Shown here piece by piece: positions 21,001-31,215 of a stretch of 46,832 bases of DNA. Under the pieces are notes generated by a model, which saw only the letters and a program-made list of their open reading frames with translations, did not search any database and was not told the origin of the DNA. Every line of letters begins with the position of its first letter. The stretch's first letter is position 1. Made by a program: the position numbers and the translations under genes. This DNA comes from Chara braunii. Taxonomy: Eukaryota; Streptophyta; Charophyceae; Charales; Characeae. The stretch is taken from assembly GCA_003427395.1 (NCBI GenBank), contig BFEA01000039.1:730129-776960 (forward strand), written 5' to 3'.

Positions 21001-22487
21001 ATCTAGCTCAAGAAGAGACCTCAGATAGGCAGGCAATTAGAAGGGATCTTAGGCAGGATCCATTTTGGATCACACTTATAAAGAATTGGAGGAAGATGCC
21101 TATCCCAGATAAAGTTTTCCCAACAAGATGGGAAGAAGTCTGTCAGCAGCCTCTTTTCAACAATACTTTCATTAGGGATGATCAAGGGTGTGTTCTGCAT
21201 TATATGGATACCCCCTGGAAAAGTTGGATTAACAGAGGGATAATAAGGGTTAGAGATCGATGGAATCACGAGAGCAGAGACTGGTACACGGCTTCGGATC
21301 TGCATGAGCGACTTAGATGTAGTCACCATCAGATTTCTGCTCTAGATTCGATAATTGACCTAATCCCACTGGAGTGGATCAGAATCCTACGGAAGGGTCC
21401 CAAATTTATCGAAAATGATTGGGTAGCATTTCATAATACAAATGATGTAGTTGGAAACATAATTGTGATCCATAGCCCGAATCAAATTCTTCTATGAATT
21501 TTTCACATTCAAGATGATGGCATTTTATATCGGGATCAACAGGAGGAAACTACATGGATTTCGGATGACCAACTCTTCAGAATTAGAGTTCTCAAGATTA
21601 ATGGTAAATGACTTGCTTTTAGACCAGACACCCCTATTTCACATCTTTCTTTTGACCCAAATAGCTGGAGCTGGTCTCTCCCGGGGAAACGTACTCACTC
21701 TCATCCTAGAAATCTACACACCCTCACAGTCAAAGCAGCCTACAGGATGCTCCGTCCCAGGTTTAACTTAAAAGACCGTGTTGAAGAAAGATGGCACAAG
21801 AATCTTAATGTTAGTAAGGATGAGTTGAGAAGAATTAAATGGTTCCAAGCCTCTAAAACTAAACCAGCCAAAATTGCTTCTTTACAGTGGCAAATTGCTC
21901 ATAGATGTCTTCCCACGAATGATTGGATCATTGACAGGTCATCTCTTGAACAGAAGGGCATTGCCTTCCCATGGTGTAAGTTNTGTAAATCAGCCTTTCC
22001 ATCCAAACTCATCCCCGAAACTATAGAGCATATTTTCCTCCAATGCCCGGGGTCAATCTGGCTTTGGAGATGGTGGGATAGAATCTGGAATCAAATGAAT
22101 ACTTCTCATCCCTGGCCTTGGGAATGGAAAGCCCTCCTACTGGAATCATGGCATCCGGACCAAGGAGATGATTTCACAATCAACATGTTTTTAATATGCA
22201 GGAGAGCGATTATATGGGCAATTTGGACAAGAAGATGTACTTTTGAAATGGAGGGTGCACGGTTGGACGGGCCAGAATTTACTGAATCAATCAAACAGCA
22301 GATACAAAATGATTTAACGATCAAATGGGAACAAGCTAAGGGAAAAATTCAGCTCCTATCTGATCCAAATGAAATCTGGGTTCACATTAATCAATTTAAC
22401 AAAAGTTGGTTGGGAAATGACCAGGGGGGGAGGATGGGGAAAGTAATCTGGGAAGGTGGACACGCAAACACCCAAGTATCCTATTAA
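18026..22487 (+). pseudogene. LINE-3 ORF2: AP-endonuclease, reverse transcriptase, zf-RVT-like finger
   Basis: Start MDSRVIDVLYNKDRAW. EN motifs: SWNVNGL, CIQETHLMD (Glu), CIYAPND, SDFNAVPDRF (Asp, Asn; the usual GDFN is SDFN), SRIDLIF and LDHAMC (Asp-His). RT: DKTPGIDGLPKELWE, YRHITLLTVVYKLISK, LQTGFIQGRNIHDNI, FIDFEKAYDHVD (motif A, catalytic Asp), RQGDPIAPLLFVIIMEAF (motif B) and SLFADDLFLMVDA (motif C, Asp-Asp). C-terminal: LQWQIAHRCLPTNDWIID, then a finger CKxCKSAFPSKLIPETIEHI continuing FLQCPGS. Defects: a -/+ frameshift at the C run 18301-18309; in-frame TGA 18885, TGA 20001, TAA 20826, TAG 20973, TGA 21495 and TGA 21609. After the C run all pieces share one frame. Known role: nicks target DNA and primes cDNA synthesis on the element RNA. 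Confidence 0.95.
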
Positions 22488-22835
22488 AAAAAATTTCGGC
22501 TTGTCTTTAATGATTGGACTACAGTTGACTCCTCTATCCCTCTAAAACCTATGTCTCAATTTCCTGATTTCTTCCCTCCCCCAAGTAACTGTCTTGTGCC
22601 AAGTGCTTGGTTTGGATAATTAGCTGGTAAAGTGCTTGGGTCTCATGTTTATCTGGCGCCCATTATGGGTGAAGAGGCACTATGCTAGTTCACCTTCTTC
22701 TATTGTTGTTCGAGGTTATCAGAACAATAGTGCATTGATCAGTACACAGTAGATCAAGAGTGCAGTATTGTTGGCTCATTTTCTGTTCTCAGCAGGATCC
22801 TACTGGTTACCTCCGGGTAGACTGTGAGGACCCCG
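22488..22835 (+). other. LINE-3 3' UTR
   Basis: It matches the LINE-1 3' UTR for its first part (for example GGTGAAGAGGCACTATGCTAG against GGTGAAGAGACACTAAGCTAG), then diverges. No ORF. The expected 3'-end module would lie in the following gap. Confidence 0.75.
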
Positions 22836-23005
22836 NNNNNNNNNNNNNNNNNNNNNNNNNNNNNNNNNNNNNNNNNNNNNNNNNNNNNNNNNNNNNNNNN
22901 NNNNNNNNNNNNNNNNNNNNNNNNNNNNNNNNNNNNNNNNNNNNNNNNNNNNNNNNNNNNNNNNNNNNNNNNNNNNNNNNNNNNNNNNNNNNNNNNNNNN
23001 NNNNN
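22836..23005. other. Assembly gap (170 N)
   Basis: An uninterrupted run of N between the LINE-3 3' UTR and its poly-A tail. The real length may differ. Confidence 0.99.
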
Positions 23006-23036
<31 letters not shown>

Positions 23037-23185
23037 TTCTCACAGTAGGACTAACCCGACATGGATGCATCTGACCACACCTGACATCCACAGAGGCCTT
23101 AGTCTGAGTACACATACACAGATAACTGTAGGACACATTCAGATGCCCTTAAGATTCTGAGGGCATTACTCAATCTACAGTATTC

Positions 23186-23275
23186 CCCCCAATACAACGT
23201 ACAGTCATTATAGCTGAATTTGGGGTATCTTTCAGTATAAATTCAGCTATGATGACCGTATGCTGTATTCCGGGG
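23186..23275. repeat. Foldback element F6, copy 1 (long hairpin with conserved loop)
   Basis: The arms (23186-23221 and 23239-23275) pair over about 36 bases with few mismatches. The loop is GGGGTATCTTTCAGTAT (23222-23238). A second copy with almost the same loop lies at 46026-46076. It is absent from arm B at the matching place (27125-27145), which joins directly. No coding capacity. Confidence 0.85.
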
Positions 23276-23902
23276 AAGACTGTAGGCCTTTCCTGTTTGT
23301 ATATGACCTCTTTTCCAACCCGACATGAATGCACCTGACCTCAAACAGAGATGTTGAAAAAATCCTAGTGGTCGCTGACACGCTGTGAGGATGCCCTGCC
23401 AGTGGGGGTTAGCCACTACCCGGTAGGTGACAACTGACCACGAAGAACATAAACCGACAACACTGTGAAAGGACACTGAAGTATCTGCATAAACCAGAGG
23501 CCCATTTACCCCAATGCTCAATTGCTGACATTGGATTCTGGAGATCAACGGGCAGAAATGAAGAAGGCAATGAAATGGGACCTGGCCTCCATGTGTGGCT
23601 TTTACATGCGTGTACTGATTTCTATGTACATGCACACTCATGTATGTGTAGCTAGACACAATGTGCAGTGCTCTACTCAAGGTAGCCCGGGACCTCACAA
23701 TTTTCGACCTGGAAAAGCTGGGGCCATTACCCAGATTCGCGGCTGAGTACCTCCCACTCTCCCAAGACGAGCCCCACCCCCTGCGCCGCCCCACCATCGG
23801 CAAAGCTCCACCAACCCTGGGGCTGTGGAGTCCCCGTTTTCTTTTACGACCCGCCTCCAGCTTTTTCGTTTCTTTTTTGGGAAGTACTGTGGGATCCGAG
23901 CC

Positions 23903-24030
23903 TTAAACCACCAGTACTTCCTAAAGTTGTGCCCGTATACAGGCCCCACAGGGGAGCGCCCAAATCCATCCGCCTAGAAATGTTTCTACTCTATTTTTCC
24001 CGGCGGCCAATAGCTGGGCCAAGTATTAAA
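23903..24030 (+). mobile_element. MITE family F1, copy c
   Basis: The left end is TTAAACCACCAGTACTTCC; the right end is TAGCTGGGCCAAGTATTAAA. The interior GAAATGTTTCTACTCTATTT is shared with copy d. It is present in both arms, so it predates the duplication. Confidence 0.75.
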
Positions 24031-24479
24031 CCACAACCTCAAAGCGGGAACAAGACCTGCTCCTCTCACTACGCAAGACCTGGCGCAAAAATCCTGTTTC
24101 CACCTCAAAGGGGGAAAAGGGACCTGCTCTCGATACTCAAGACCTGGCACAAAAATCCAGGGAACAGGTATTGGCCAGTACAGGAACATTTAATATTTGA
24201 AAATTGAAATTCCTTACTACGAGTAGGGTAGCCATTTGGACAGCATAAGGCAGCCGCTCTCTGTGATAATGGGCCTCACTGAGCTCACTCCACTACTCTC
24301 CACATGTGCAAGAGGAGAGTGAATCTTCTGCTAGCACAGGGGAAAAATACACCGCCATTATTTTTTTTGTCTTTTGTGCATGCATGTCGAAAGTACCGGA
24401 GCCAGGCCCAACGGCCAGCTGATTTCTCTGGGCCCTCATTCTAAGAAACCAGATCCATATTTTAGTGGAATCTTCCCAT

Positions 24480-24506
24480 TCCTCTTCTTCTTCTTCTTCT
24501 TCTTTT
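24480..24506. repeat. TTC trinucleotide microsatellite
   Basis: Seven TTC units followed by a T run. The arm B counterpart (about 29525-29546) has a poly-A run instead. Confidence 0.8.
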
Positions 24507-25120
24507 TTTTTTCTTAGTAATAGGGCCCAGTAGCCAAGGCGGAAGTACAAGGCAAGGGATCCAAATTCAGGGGGCACATAGTCTCCCAAAACCTGCTTCA
24601 TCAGGCGGAGCCCCACCCCTTAGGAACAGAATATCGACCCTATTTTGGTGGAATCTACACACACATCGTCAAATCCCACATGCGCCAGAACTGCCTTTTT
24701 TTTTTGTTTTTGTTTTTTTTCTTCTTCCGCTCGATAATTACTAATTTCCTTTTTCCATTTGATTAGTTGGTTAGGCACATATATTCCGCGTCAGACAGTC
24801 ACACGGATTTTTCCGGCATATGGGTACGTCGGCCGGGTTAGCTCATCACTCGCCGAATAATGTATACTTAACCAGTTGCAGTCTTCGGGTTTAACAAAGA
24901 CATGACTTCACCTGACTATCCGCACTGGCTTTATACTGTCCAGGATGCAGGCATGCGGAGTGATCTCTGCCAAAGGAAAGTTATGGGTCCCTGAGATGGT
25001 GTCGAGATATATGGATAATGGGCATCTTTACCTCTTCTTTGGTTTTTGAAATCTTGAAAGCAAGCTACATTCTTTCTTCACTCAATTTCACTTCGCACTA
25101 CCTACCTACCACTTCTCTCC

Positions 25121-25297
25121 TAATTAAGGGCGAGATCCACTGGCAAACAGGATTGAAGTTAGTGTCTGAATCTGGACGTGTTTGTGGAGAGGTGCAGAAA
25201 ATTGTGATTGATCCTCTTTTCTGCATATCTGTGTAAAACACGTCCAGATTCAGACATTTATTCCAATCCTCTTTGCCAGTGGGATCTCGCCCTAATT
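25121..25297. mobile_element. Foldback element F5, arm-A-specific insertion
   Basis: It is a nearly complete palindrome. Left arm TAATTAAGGGCGAGATCCAC...CTGAATCTGGACGTGTTT; the right arm mirrors it, ending GTGGGATCTCGCCCTAATTA. The centre is near 25210. Arm B at about 30195-30207 (ACTCTAATAGGCATAGG) lacks it, so this is a genuine insertion of about 177 bp. It has no ORF. Related arms occur at 43935-44030 and at the ends of repeat M. Confidence 0.85.
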
Positions 25298-25399
25298 ATA
25301 GGCATGCATGGAACCTCGTGGCACCCAGTGCCTGGGGTGTTGAAAAAAGAGAAAGATCCCAAAAAAAGAAAAAAAGCAAAAAAAAAAAAAGAAAGAGAT

Positions 25400-25849
25400 G
25401 GTATCCAGCCGCCTAGCTCAGCAGGGAAGGCACGCAAATGGCATTCAGGAGGTCTTGGATTCAATCCCGATTGACCGCATGTACCGTACTGGGCAAGCTT
25501 GGGGCTCCCCACTTAGAGATATGCCATTGGTCCCCCCGAATGGCATTGAGCAGAGACTACAGGTGTTCATAGGGGAAGGGACCGGAGGGGAGGCACAGTG
25601 ACTAGCCCATCGAAGAATCTCTGTCCTGACTCCTGATGCTACTGGCTGACCCCTGGCCGGTATCGCCCACCTGCTGTAGCAGGTATCGCACCTGCTGGTG
25701 GGTGCAGCTCCCGCATGCTCCCTTGTTGGAGGCTTGAGCATGGATGTGGCTGTGCTACGGGGTTCCCGAAATACTATAACGACAATAAAAAAAGGCCGTC
25801 CTGTCATCCTGTCCAGAATAGACAGGTAAACATTAGCCTTTTACAAAAA
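25400..25849 (+). mobile_element. tRNA-derived SINE T2
   Basis: The tRNA-like head has an A box, CTAGCTCAGCAGGGAAGG (25413-25430), and a B box, CTTGGATTCAATCCC (25454-25468), at normal spacing for an internal Pol III promoter. The body runs to an A-rich 3' end (25787-25852). Arm B has the body only (30298-30600): the head was lost there. A stand-alone tRNA is unlikely because the acceptor arms do not pair. Confidence 0.75.
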
Positions 25850-25854
25850 AAANA

Positions 25855-26072
25855 ATTTTCTCAGGTCCCACTTTGCTTCTCAATCCTACGCATGTGAACC
25901 TGGTCAGTTTTATTCCCTGCCGTCGGGACAAATTTCGAGAAACAATGGGGTCAGGCCCCCCTTGGGGGGATAGGGGGCAAAGTCCTACTAGCAGAGTTAA
26001 GTTTCCTCAACTTCCGGTTGAGAAAGCTCAAAGCTCAACGCAATTTTCTGCACACTTCTACATACACGTCAA
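25855..26072 (+). repeat. Composite repeat M, copy 2
   Basis: It aligns with copies 1 and 3 from TCAGTTTTATTCCCTGCCG through AATGGGGTCAGGC to CACACTTCTACATACACGTC. The terminal hairpin is degraded. It is followed by an AAG tract (26075-26115). Confidence 0.8.
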
Positions 26073-26113
26073 GAACAAGAAGAAGAAGAAGAAGAAGAAG
26101 AAGAAGAAGAAGA

Positions 26114-26582
26114 AGGGCTGGAAAGGGGCAGGAGCAGGGTTGAGGGAATCGTAGTGTGGACTTCGTTCAGCCGTTTGTTGCCGGTTTGGGAGACTGGTCT
26201 GCAAATTGTGCGCAGTCTGTGATGTGATATAAAACAAAAGTGAGAAGTTGCGAAGGGCCCTGCTATATCCAAAATAATGCATGGGGTGGATGCCTTGGCA
26301 TTGAGAAAGAAAGGACGCAAGAAAAGGCGAAACACCATGGGAAGAAGCTCTCTTTGATCCATGGATTTCCTTTCGGCAAACAGCTCCGAAGTTGACCTAG
26401 GTGTGTAGCTTAGCTGGGATGTCATTGCATACGTGCCCCCCCCGTTCCCCCCCCTTCTCAGCTGTTCTGTTCAGAATTGTCTTTTGCCCCTGCTGGCAGT
26501 TAGAAGGGACAGGATATAGAATAAGGTTAAGGGTCAACCAATGCCTGACACATGCTGTTTGACACGAGCTTAGTAGATAAAC
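26114..26582 (+). repeat. 460-bp interspersed repeat N, copy 2
   Basis: See copy 1 at 4293-4749: similar along the full length, with a C-rich run at 26437-26454. It is not part of arm B. Confidence 0.8.
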
Positions 26583-26939
26583 TTCATGTCTCTCTCTTTT
26601 CTTTTCTTTTTCTTCCTTTTTTAAAAAAGAAGATGAACTTTTGTGTCTTACAAACTTAGGGCCTCACCACACGGCTCTCAAAATGTGAAAAAGACAAAAT
26701 GTGGCGGTGCATTTGGCCATATTCTAGCGGGAAGTTCATTCTCATTCTGCACATTTCGAGAGTGGTGTGGAGATCCCCTTAGAGTTGCAATGAAAAATGT
26801 TGTTGGGAAAGGGGGCCAGCCCGGTCAGGGACATGACAAGACACGGCACTAGACACGACCTTGCAGAGTCATTACACCCCTCCGAACCCAAGAGGTGACC
26901 ACGAAATGAGTCACCACCAAATGCATGATGTACGTATTG
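26583..26939. other. No gene seen
   Basis: Spacer between repeat N and arm B: a T/C-rich tract (26590-26625), then unassigned sequence. ORFs are short and unsupported. Confidence 0.5.
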
Positions 26940-26995
26940 TATTTGCAAACACAGAGAGCTGTAGAACAAACACAATCCCCTTGGTGCTCTGAGGG

Positions 26996-27084
26996 CATTC
27001 TCACACTAGGACTAACCCGACATGGATGCACCTGACCACAATCACGTCTACAGAGGCCTTAGTCTGAGTAAGCATACACAGAGA
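26996..27084 (+). mobile_element. Small F4-type inverted-repeat element
   Basis: The left end GGGCATTCTCACACTAGGAC has a diverged inverted partner CCTTAGTCTGAGTAAGC on the right. It is also present in arm A (23032-23115), where LINE-3 integrated exactly at its left end. Confidence 0.5.
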
Positions 27085-28097
27085 CAGAGAGCTGTAGACC
27101 ACATTCAAATGCCCTTAGCACTCTGAGGGCATTACTCACACTAGGCCTTTCCTGTTTGTATATGGCCTCTTTTCCAGCCCGACATGAATGCACCTGGCCA
27201 CAAACACAGATGTTGAAAAAATCCTAGTGGTCGCTGACACGCTGTGAGGATGCCCTGAGGGTAGGTGACCACTGACCACAAAGAACATAAACCGACAACA
27301 CTGAGAAGACACTGAAGTATCTGCATAAACCAGAGGCCCATTTACCCCAATGCTCGATTGCTGACATTCAATTCTGGAGATCAACGGCCAGAAATGAAGA
27401 AGGCGATCAAATGGGACTTGACCTCCATGTGTGACTTTTACATGCATGCACTGATGTCTATGCACATGCACACTCGTGTATGTGTAGGTAGACGCAATGT
27501 GCAGTGCTTTATTCAAGGTCGCCCCGGACCTCACAATTTTCGACCTGGAAAAGCTGGGGCCATTACCCAGATTCGGCTAGGTATGAAATTAACTCGAAAC
27601 CGGGTCTGGTGTCCCTTTCCTATTCGACTACTTTCCAAAATTGACACATTAGGCTCGGACACCACACTACATACGGTAAGTAAAAAGTACCCTTTGCCCG
27701 GACCCCACATGTTTCCGCGTGCGTAGGGGTTGCTTCGATATTTTTGGCCGAGTGGAAACGTTCAACGAAGTGGCAGGTAGGGAGTGACTGGCGCCCAAGA
27801 ATTTTTGGAGGAAAGCGCAAGCGTACCCTGTTCCAATAAAGAGGGCAGGTTTTTACGGTTTTTTTTTTTACTTTTTTTTTTTTGTCCGTGTGCTGGACAT
27901 GCATGGCGCTGCGCCGTCCCAACGGACAGTCCACTGTAATGTCCATTTTTTGTCCGCGCGGAGACCCGCCTAAAGAAACCAGCCGCAACCATCGGCAAAG
28001 CTCCACCAACGCCGGGGCTGTGGAGTCCCCGTTTTCTTTTACGGCCCGCCTCCAGCTTTTTCGTTTCTTTTTTGGGAAGTAGTGTGGGATCCGAGCC

Positions 28098-28248
28098 TTA
28101 AACCACCAGTACTCCCTAAAGTCGTGCCCGTATACGAGCCACAATTTTAGGAAAGGTACGGGCCACCACAGGAGCGCCCAAATTCATCCGACTAGAAATG
28201 TTTCTACTCTATTTTTCCCCGCGGCCAATAGCTGGGCCAAGTATTAAA
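28098..28248 (+). mobile_element. MITE family F1, copy d
   Basis: It matches copy c end to end (TTAAACCACCAGTACTCCC to GGGCCAAGTATTAAA) plus about 25 extra internal bases. Confidence 0.75.
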
Positions 28249-28353
28249 CCACAACCTCAAAGGGGGAACAAGACCTGCTCCTCTCACTATTCAAGACCTG
28301 GTGCAAAAATCCTGTTCTAACCTGAAGGAGGAAGCAGACCTGCTCCTCTCACT

Positions 28354-28535
28354 CCCAAGTCGGTTTGCTATGATGTTTGATGTATTCATGCATAAGGGAC
28401 GCTGGACCCGTTTTCCAGCAGGTGACGCTCCCCACCAATAGACGGAGCCTCTCCCCGGGTGCTAGTGGTGGCTGCTCTTACCAGCATCACTAACACTGGC
28501 AGGGGCATGTTTAAAAAAAAAAAAAAAAAAAAAAA
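28354..28535 (+). mobile_element. Short retrocopy ending in the LINE 3'-end module, with 17-bp TSD
   Basis: The insert ends in a 23-base poly-A (28513-28535). It is flanked by GACCTGCTCCTCTCACT (28337-28353) and GACGTGCTCCTCTCACT (28536-28552), a 17-bp TSD with one difference. Arm A has one such site. The body carries GGGACGCTGGACCCG and CCAGCAGGTGACGCTCC, then GGCTGCTCTTACCAGCATCA. It may be a SINE or a very short 5'-truncated LINE copy. Confidence 0.9.
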
Positions 28536-28608
28536 GACGTGCTCCTCTCACTACTCAAGACCTGGCACAAAATCCTGTTTCCAACCTCAAAGGGGGAAAA
28601 GGGACCTG

Positions 28609-29070
28609 GGGCCTCGCTGCACTACTCTAGACTCTCGAAGTTTTGAGAGTGGGTCTTCGCTGCACTTACTCTCGATTGGGAAACTCTCAAAACCCGCTGC
28701 ACTTACTCTCGATTGGGAAGCTCTCAAAACCCGATCGAGAACTGTCAGAAGCCACGCTATAATGTCACTCTCGAAATGTCGTCTCCCGCCTGCAAAAACC
28801 GAATTTGCAAGTGTCCTCGGGAGTTGCCCGCCGACAGGCTCATTTTTCGAGAGTGGACCTCCTGTCCTGGCGGCCAGACTTTGTCCCGTAGCGCAGTGGT
28901 GCAGCTCTTCTGTCGAGTCGGACGACGCCCAGGGTTTCGAGAGTTCATCTAGTGTAACAGGTTCTAGAGTAAGTGCAGCGAAGGCGGGTATTTCGAGAGT
29001 CTCGCCTCTCTGACAATGCTAGTCGAACTCTCGAAATATTTCGAGAGTCTAGAGTAGTGCAGCGAGGCCC
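28609..29070. mobile_element. Inverted-repeat element F2 with 3-bp TSD and nested ends
   Basis: The ends are GGGCCTCGCTGCACTACTCT and its complement, continuing to about 32 bp. The TSD is CTG (28606-28608 and 29071-29073); arm A has the site once. Inside lies a second inverted pair, TCTTCGCTGCACTTACT (28654-28670) and its complement (28968-28983). Many ACTCTCGA / TCGAGAGT repeats fill the interior. No transposase ORF. Confidence 0.88.
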
Positions 29071-29297
29071 CTGCTCTCTCTACTCAAGACCTGGCACAAA
29101 AATCCAGCAAACAGGTATTGGCCAGTACAAGAACATTTTTTTTACTTAAAATTCCTTTTTAGTACAGTTAGCCATTTGGACGGCATAAGGCAGCCACTCT
29201 CTGTGACAATGGGCCTCACTCCACTACTCTCCACATGTGCAAAACGAGAGTGAATCTTCCGCTAGCACATGGAAAAATTACACCGCCATGATTTTTT

Positions 29298-29484
29298 TTA
29301 TTTTTTATTTTTTTCGGATTTTTTTTTTAAAAGGGCGACGGCCTTGAGACATTATCATTGAGCTGACCGGCCCCAAGCAATTCATTAGTAGTTGGCTTTA
29401 CTCGTCACGTTCCATCATCTGGATTCGGACACAGGTCTGTATCTCAACAGTTCATGGGTGTACCCACTGAGCCAGGCTCTTGGG
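29298..29484 (-). mobile_element. tRNA-derived SINE T3, arm-B-specific
   Basis: On the minus strand the A box is TGGCTCAGTGGG (29463-29474) and the B box is GTGTCCGAATCC (29421-29432). The 3' end is an A-rich tail, seen as T-rich sequence at 29298-29330. The TSD TGATTTTTT is at 29289-29297 and 29485-29493. Arm A lacks it. A fragment of the same 3' body recurs near 33015-33050. Confidence 0.8.
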
Positions 29485-30068
29485 TGATTTTTTGTCTTTT
29501 GCGTATGCATGTCGATAGTAGAGTGTCAAAAAAAAAAAAAAAAAAACAGTGGATCCAAGCCCTACGGCCAGCTGATTTCTCTGGGGCCCCATTCTAAGAA
29601 CCCACATCCATATTTTTGGTGGAATCTACATACACATGTTCACATTCCACACACGTCACACCTGCCTTTTTTTTTTTTACTTGCGGCCGGTCATTTCCTT
29701 TTTCTATTTAAATTGTTGGTTAGGCACATATATCCCGCGTCAGACAGTCACACGGATTTTTCCGGCATATGGGTACGCCGGCCGGGTTAACTCATCACTC
29801 GCGGAATAATGTATACTTAACCAGTTGCAGTCTTTGGGTTTAACAAAGACATGACTTCACCAGAAGCTCCGCACTGATTTTATACTGTCGAGGATGCAGG
29901 CATGCGGAGTGATCTCCGCCAAGGGAAAGTTATGGGTCCGTTCTTGCTCTGCCGTGAGATGGTGTCGAGCTATATGGATACTGGGCATCTTTCCCTCGTC
30001 TTTGTTTTTTGAAATCTTGAAAGTAAGCTACATTCTTTCTTCACTCAATTTCACCTTAGCACATACTC

Positions 30069-30178
30069 ACACAAGGACTTTCCAAAATGCATCAGACCAC
30101 AATTTCAGCCACACCTGTATGCATCGGGCCACAATTTCATCCAGAAATAAGTAAAATAGTCCTAGTGTGAGTATGCCC
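30069..30178. mobile_element. MITE family F4, arm-B-specific
   Basis: Left end GCACATACTCACACAAGGAC; right end GTCCTAGTGTGAGTATGCCC (inverted). It is about 110 bp and non-coding. The matching place in arm A (25090-25100) has no insertion. Confidence 0.75.
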
Positions 30179-30297
30179 TCACACTACCTACCTACCACTA
30201 CTCTAATAGGCATAGGTGGAAGTGGAACCCCGTAGCACCCAGAAACCGTGTTCAATTTTTTATTTTTTCCTTTCCCTCTCCGTGCCTGTGGTGTTGA

Positions 30298-30600
30298 GAA
30301 ATGCCGTTGGTCCCCCCGAGTGGCATTGAGCAGAGACTGCTGATGTTCATAGGGGGAGGGGACCCGAGGGGGAGGCACAGTGACTGGCCCATCGAAGAAG
30401 CTCGGTCCTGATGCTACCGGCTGACCCCTGGCCGGTACCGCCCACCTGCTGTAGCAGGTATCGCACCTGCTGGTGGGTGCTGCTCGGGCATGTTCCCTCG
30501 TTGGAGGCTTGAGCACGGACGTGGCTGGGTTCCCCGTAATACTATAATGACAATTAAAAAAAAGCCTGAAAGGCCGTCCTGTCCAGATTCAAAAGGTAAT
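30298..30600 (+). mobile_element. SINE T2 body, head deleted
   Basis: It aligns with 25519-25810 (TTGGTCCCCCCGAGTGGCAT, GTAGCAGGTATCGCACCTGC). The Pol III head present in arm A is missing, so the copy is dead. Confidence 0.75.
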
Positions 30601-30624
30601 TAAATTGGTTGGTAAAAAAAAAGG

Positions 30625-30903
30625 AGATGGTGTCGAGCTTCCTTTTTTATTTTGAATTTTCTCAGGTTCCACTTTGCTTCTCAATCCTGCGCGTGCATGA
30701 ACCTGGTCAGTTTTATTCCCTGCCGTGGGGACGAATTTCGAGAAGCAATGGGGTCAGGCACCCCCTTGGGGGGATAGGGACCAAAGTCCTTCTAGCCGAG
30801 TTAAGTTTGCTAAACTCCTGAACCTGGATGTGTTTGTGGAGATGTGCAGTTGACAAAACTCAACGCCATTTTCTGCACACCTCAACAAACACGTCCAGAT
30901 TCA
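30625..30903 (+). repeat. Composite repeat M, copy 3
   Basis: The most complete copy. Its terminal hairpin has arms at 30822-30848 and 30874-30900 (ACCTGGATGTGTTTGTGGAG and its imperfect complement). Confidence 0.8.
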
Positions 30904-31026
30904 TGGTCTGAAATGGCTTATGCAGCATTAGGCAGTGCACCCCCGTGTCGTCTAAGGCGGACAGAGTTTCTGTTAATTTTACCTATAAGTCTTTTCTGTT
31001 GATTTGGTGGTCCATTTGGGGTCCGT

Positions 31027-31215
31027 TTTGGGCCATACATTGGCCGCAGGCCGTTGTCGTTAACGGCCCGCAACTTCCGCCCTTCGGGGTACCAGACCTC
31101 AATGGCTGGAAGCGCCAGCCAAAACAAAGTCGAAACGGGGCCGCGGCGGTTCGGGAAAACTTGGCATGCCGACTGGCTCGGCATCGATAGCTGGGCCAAG
31201 TACTGGTGGTTTAAC
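31027..31215 (+). mobile_element. MITE family F1, copy e (uninterrupted)
   Basis: It shows CAGACCTCAATGGCTGGAAG without the LINE seen in copy a. It ends GGCCAAGTACTGGTGGTTTA. GC-rich hairpin near 31050. About 189 bp, no ORF. Confidence 0.78.

Larger units (their letters stand above)
16425..23031 (+). mobile_element. LINE-3: L1-type retrotransposon, best-preserved copy
   Basis: It is about 6.6 kb, containing ORF1 (5'-truncated), ORF2, a 3' UTR and a 26-base poly-A (23006-23031). The ends are fixed by a short TSD, AGGGCAT, at 16418-16424 and 23031-23037. Arm B supplies the empty site: GAGGGCATTCTCACAC is continuous at 26993-27008. LINE-2 ORF1 extends about 2 kb further upstream, so LINE-3 lacks most of ORF1 and its 5' UTR. 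An N at 16627, an N at 21983 and a 170-base N gap (22836-23005) fall inside it. Confidence 0.93.
23032..26072 (+). repeat. Direct duplication, arm A (main part)
   Basis: It aligns in order with arm B (26940-30903). Shared blocks include AAAAAATCCTAGTGGTCGCT, CATAAACCAGAGGCCCATTT, CACAATTTTCGACCTGGAAA, CAAGACCTGGCACAAAAATC and GACAGTCACACGGATTTTTC. There is then a SINE body and repeat M. ORFs in it are not conserved in frame between the arms, so no gene is called. Arm A uniquely holds LINE-3 and a foldback element (25121-25297). Confidence 0.9.
26940..30903 (+). repeat. Direct duplication, arm B
   Basis: Same order of blocks as arm A. Arm B uniquely carries a 3'-end-module retrocopy (28354-28535), an F2 element (28609-29070), a tRNA SINE (29298-29484), an F4 element (30069-30178) and a replaced stretch at about 27576-27985. 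It preserves the empty sites of LINE-3 and the F5 and F6 foldbacks. Confidence 0.9.

Noticed and set aside
23243-23803. 186-aa minus-strand ORF in arm A
   Set aside because: The equivalent region in arm B gives different, shorter frames; there is no conservation of a reading frame.
25413-25470. Functional tRNA gene
   Set aside because: A and B boxes are present, but acceptor and anticodon stems do not pair and a SINE body follows. The same applies to the heads at 29421-29474 and 31553-31607.
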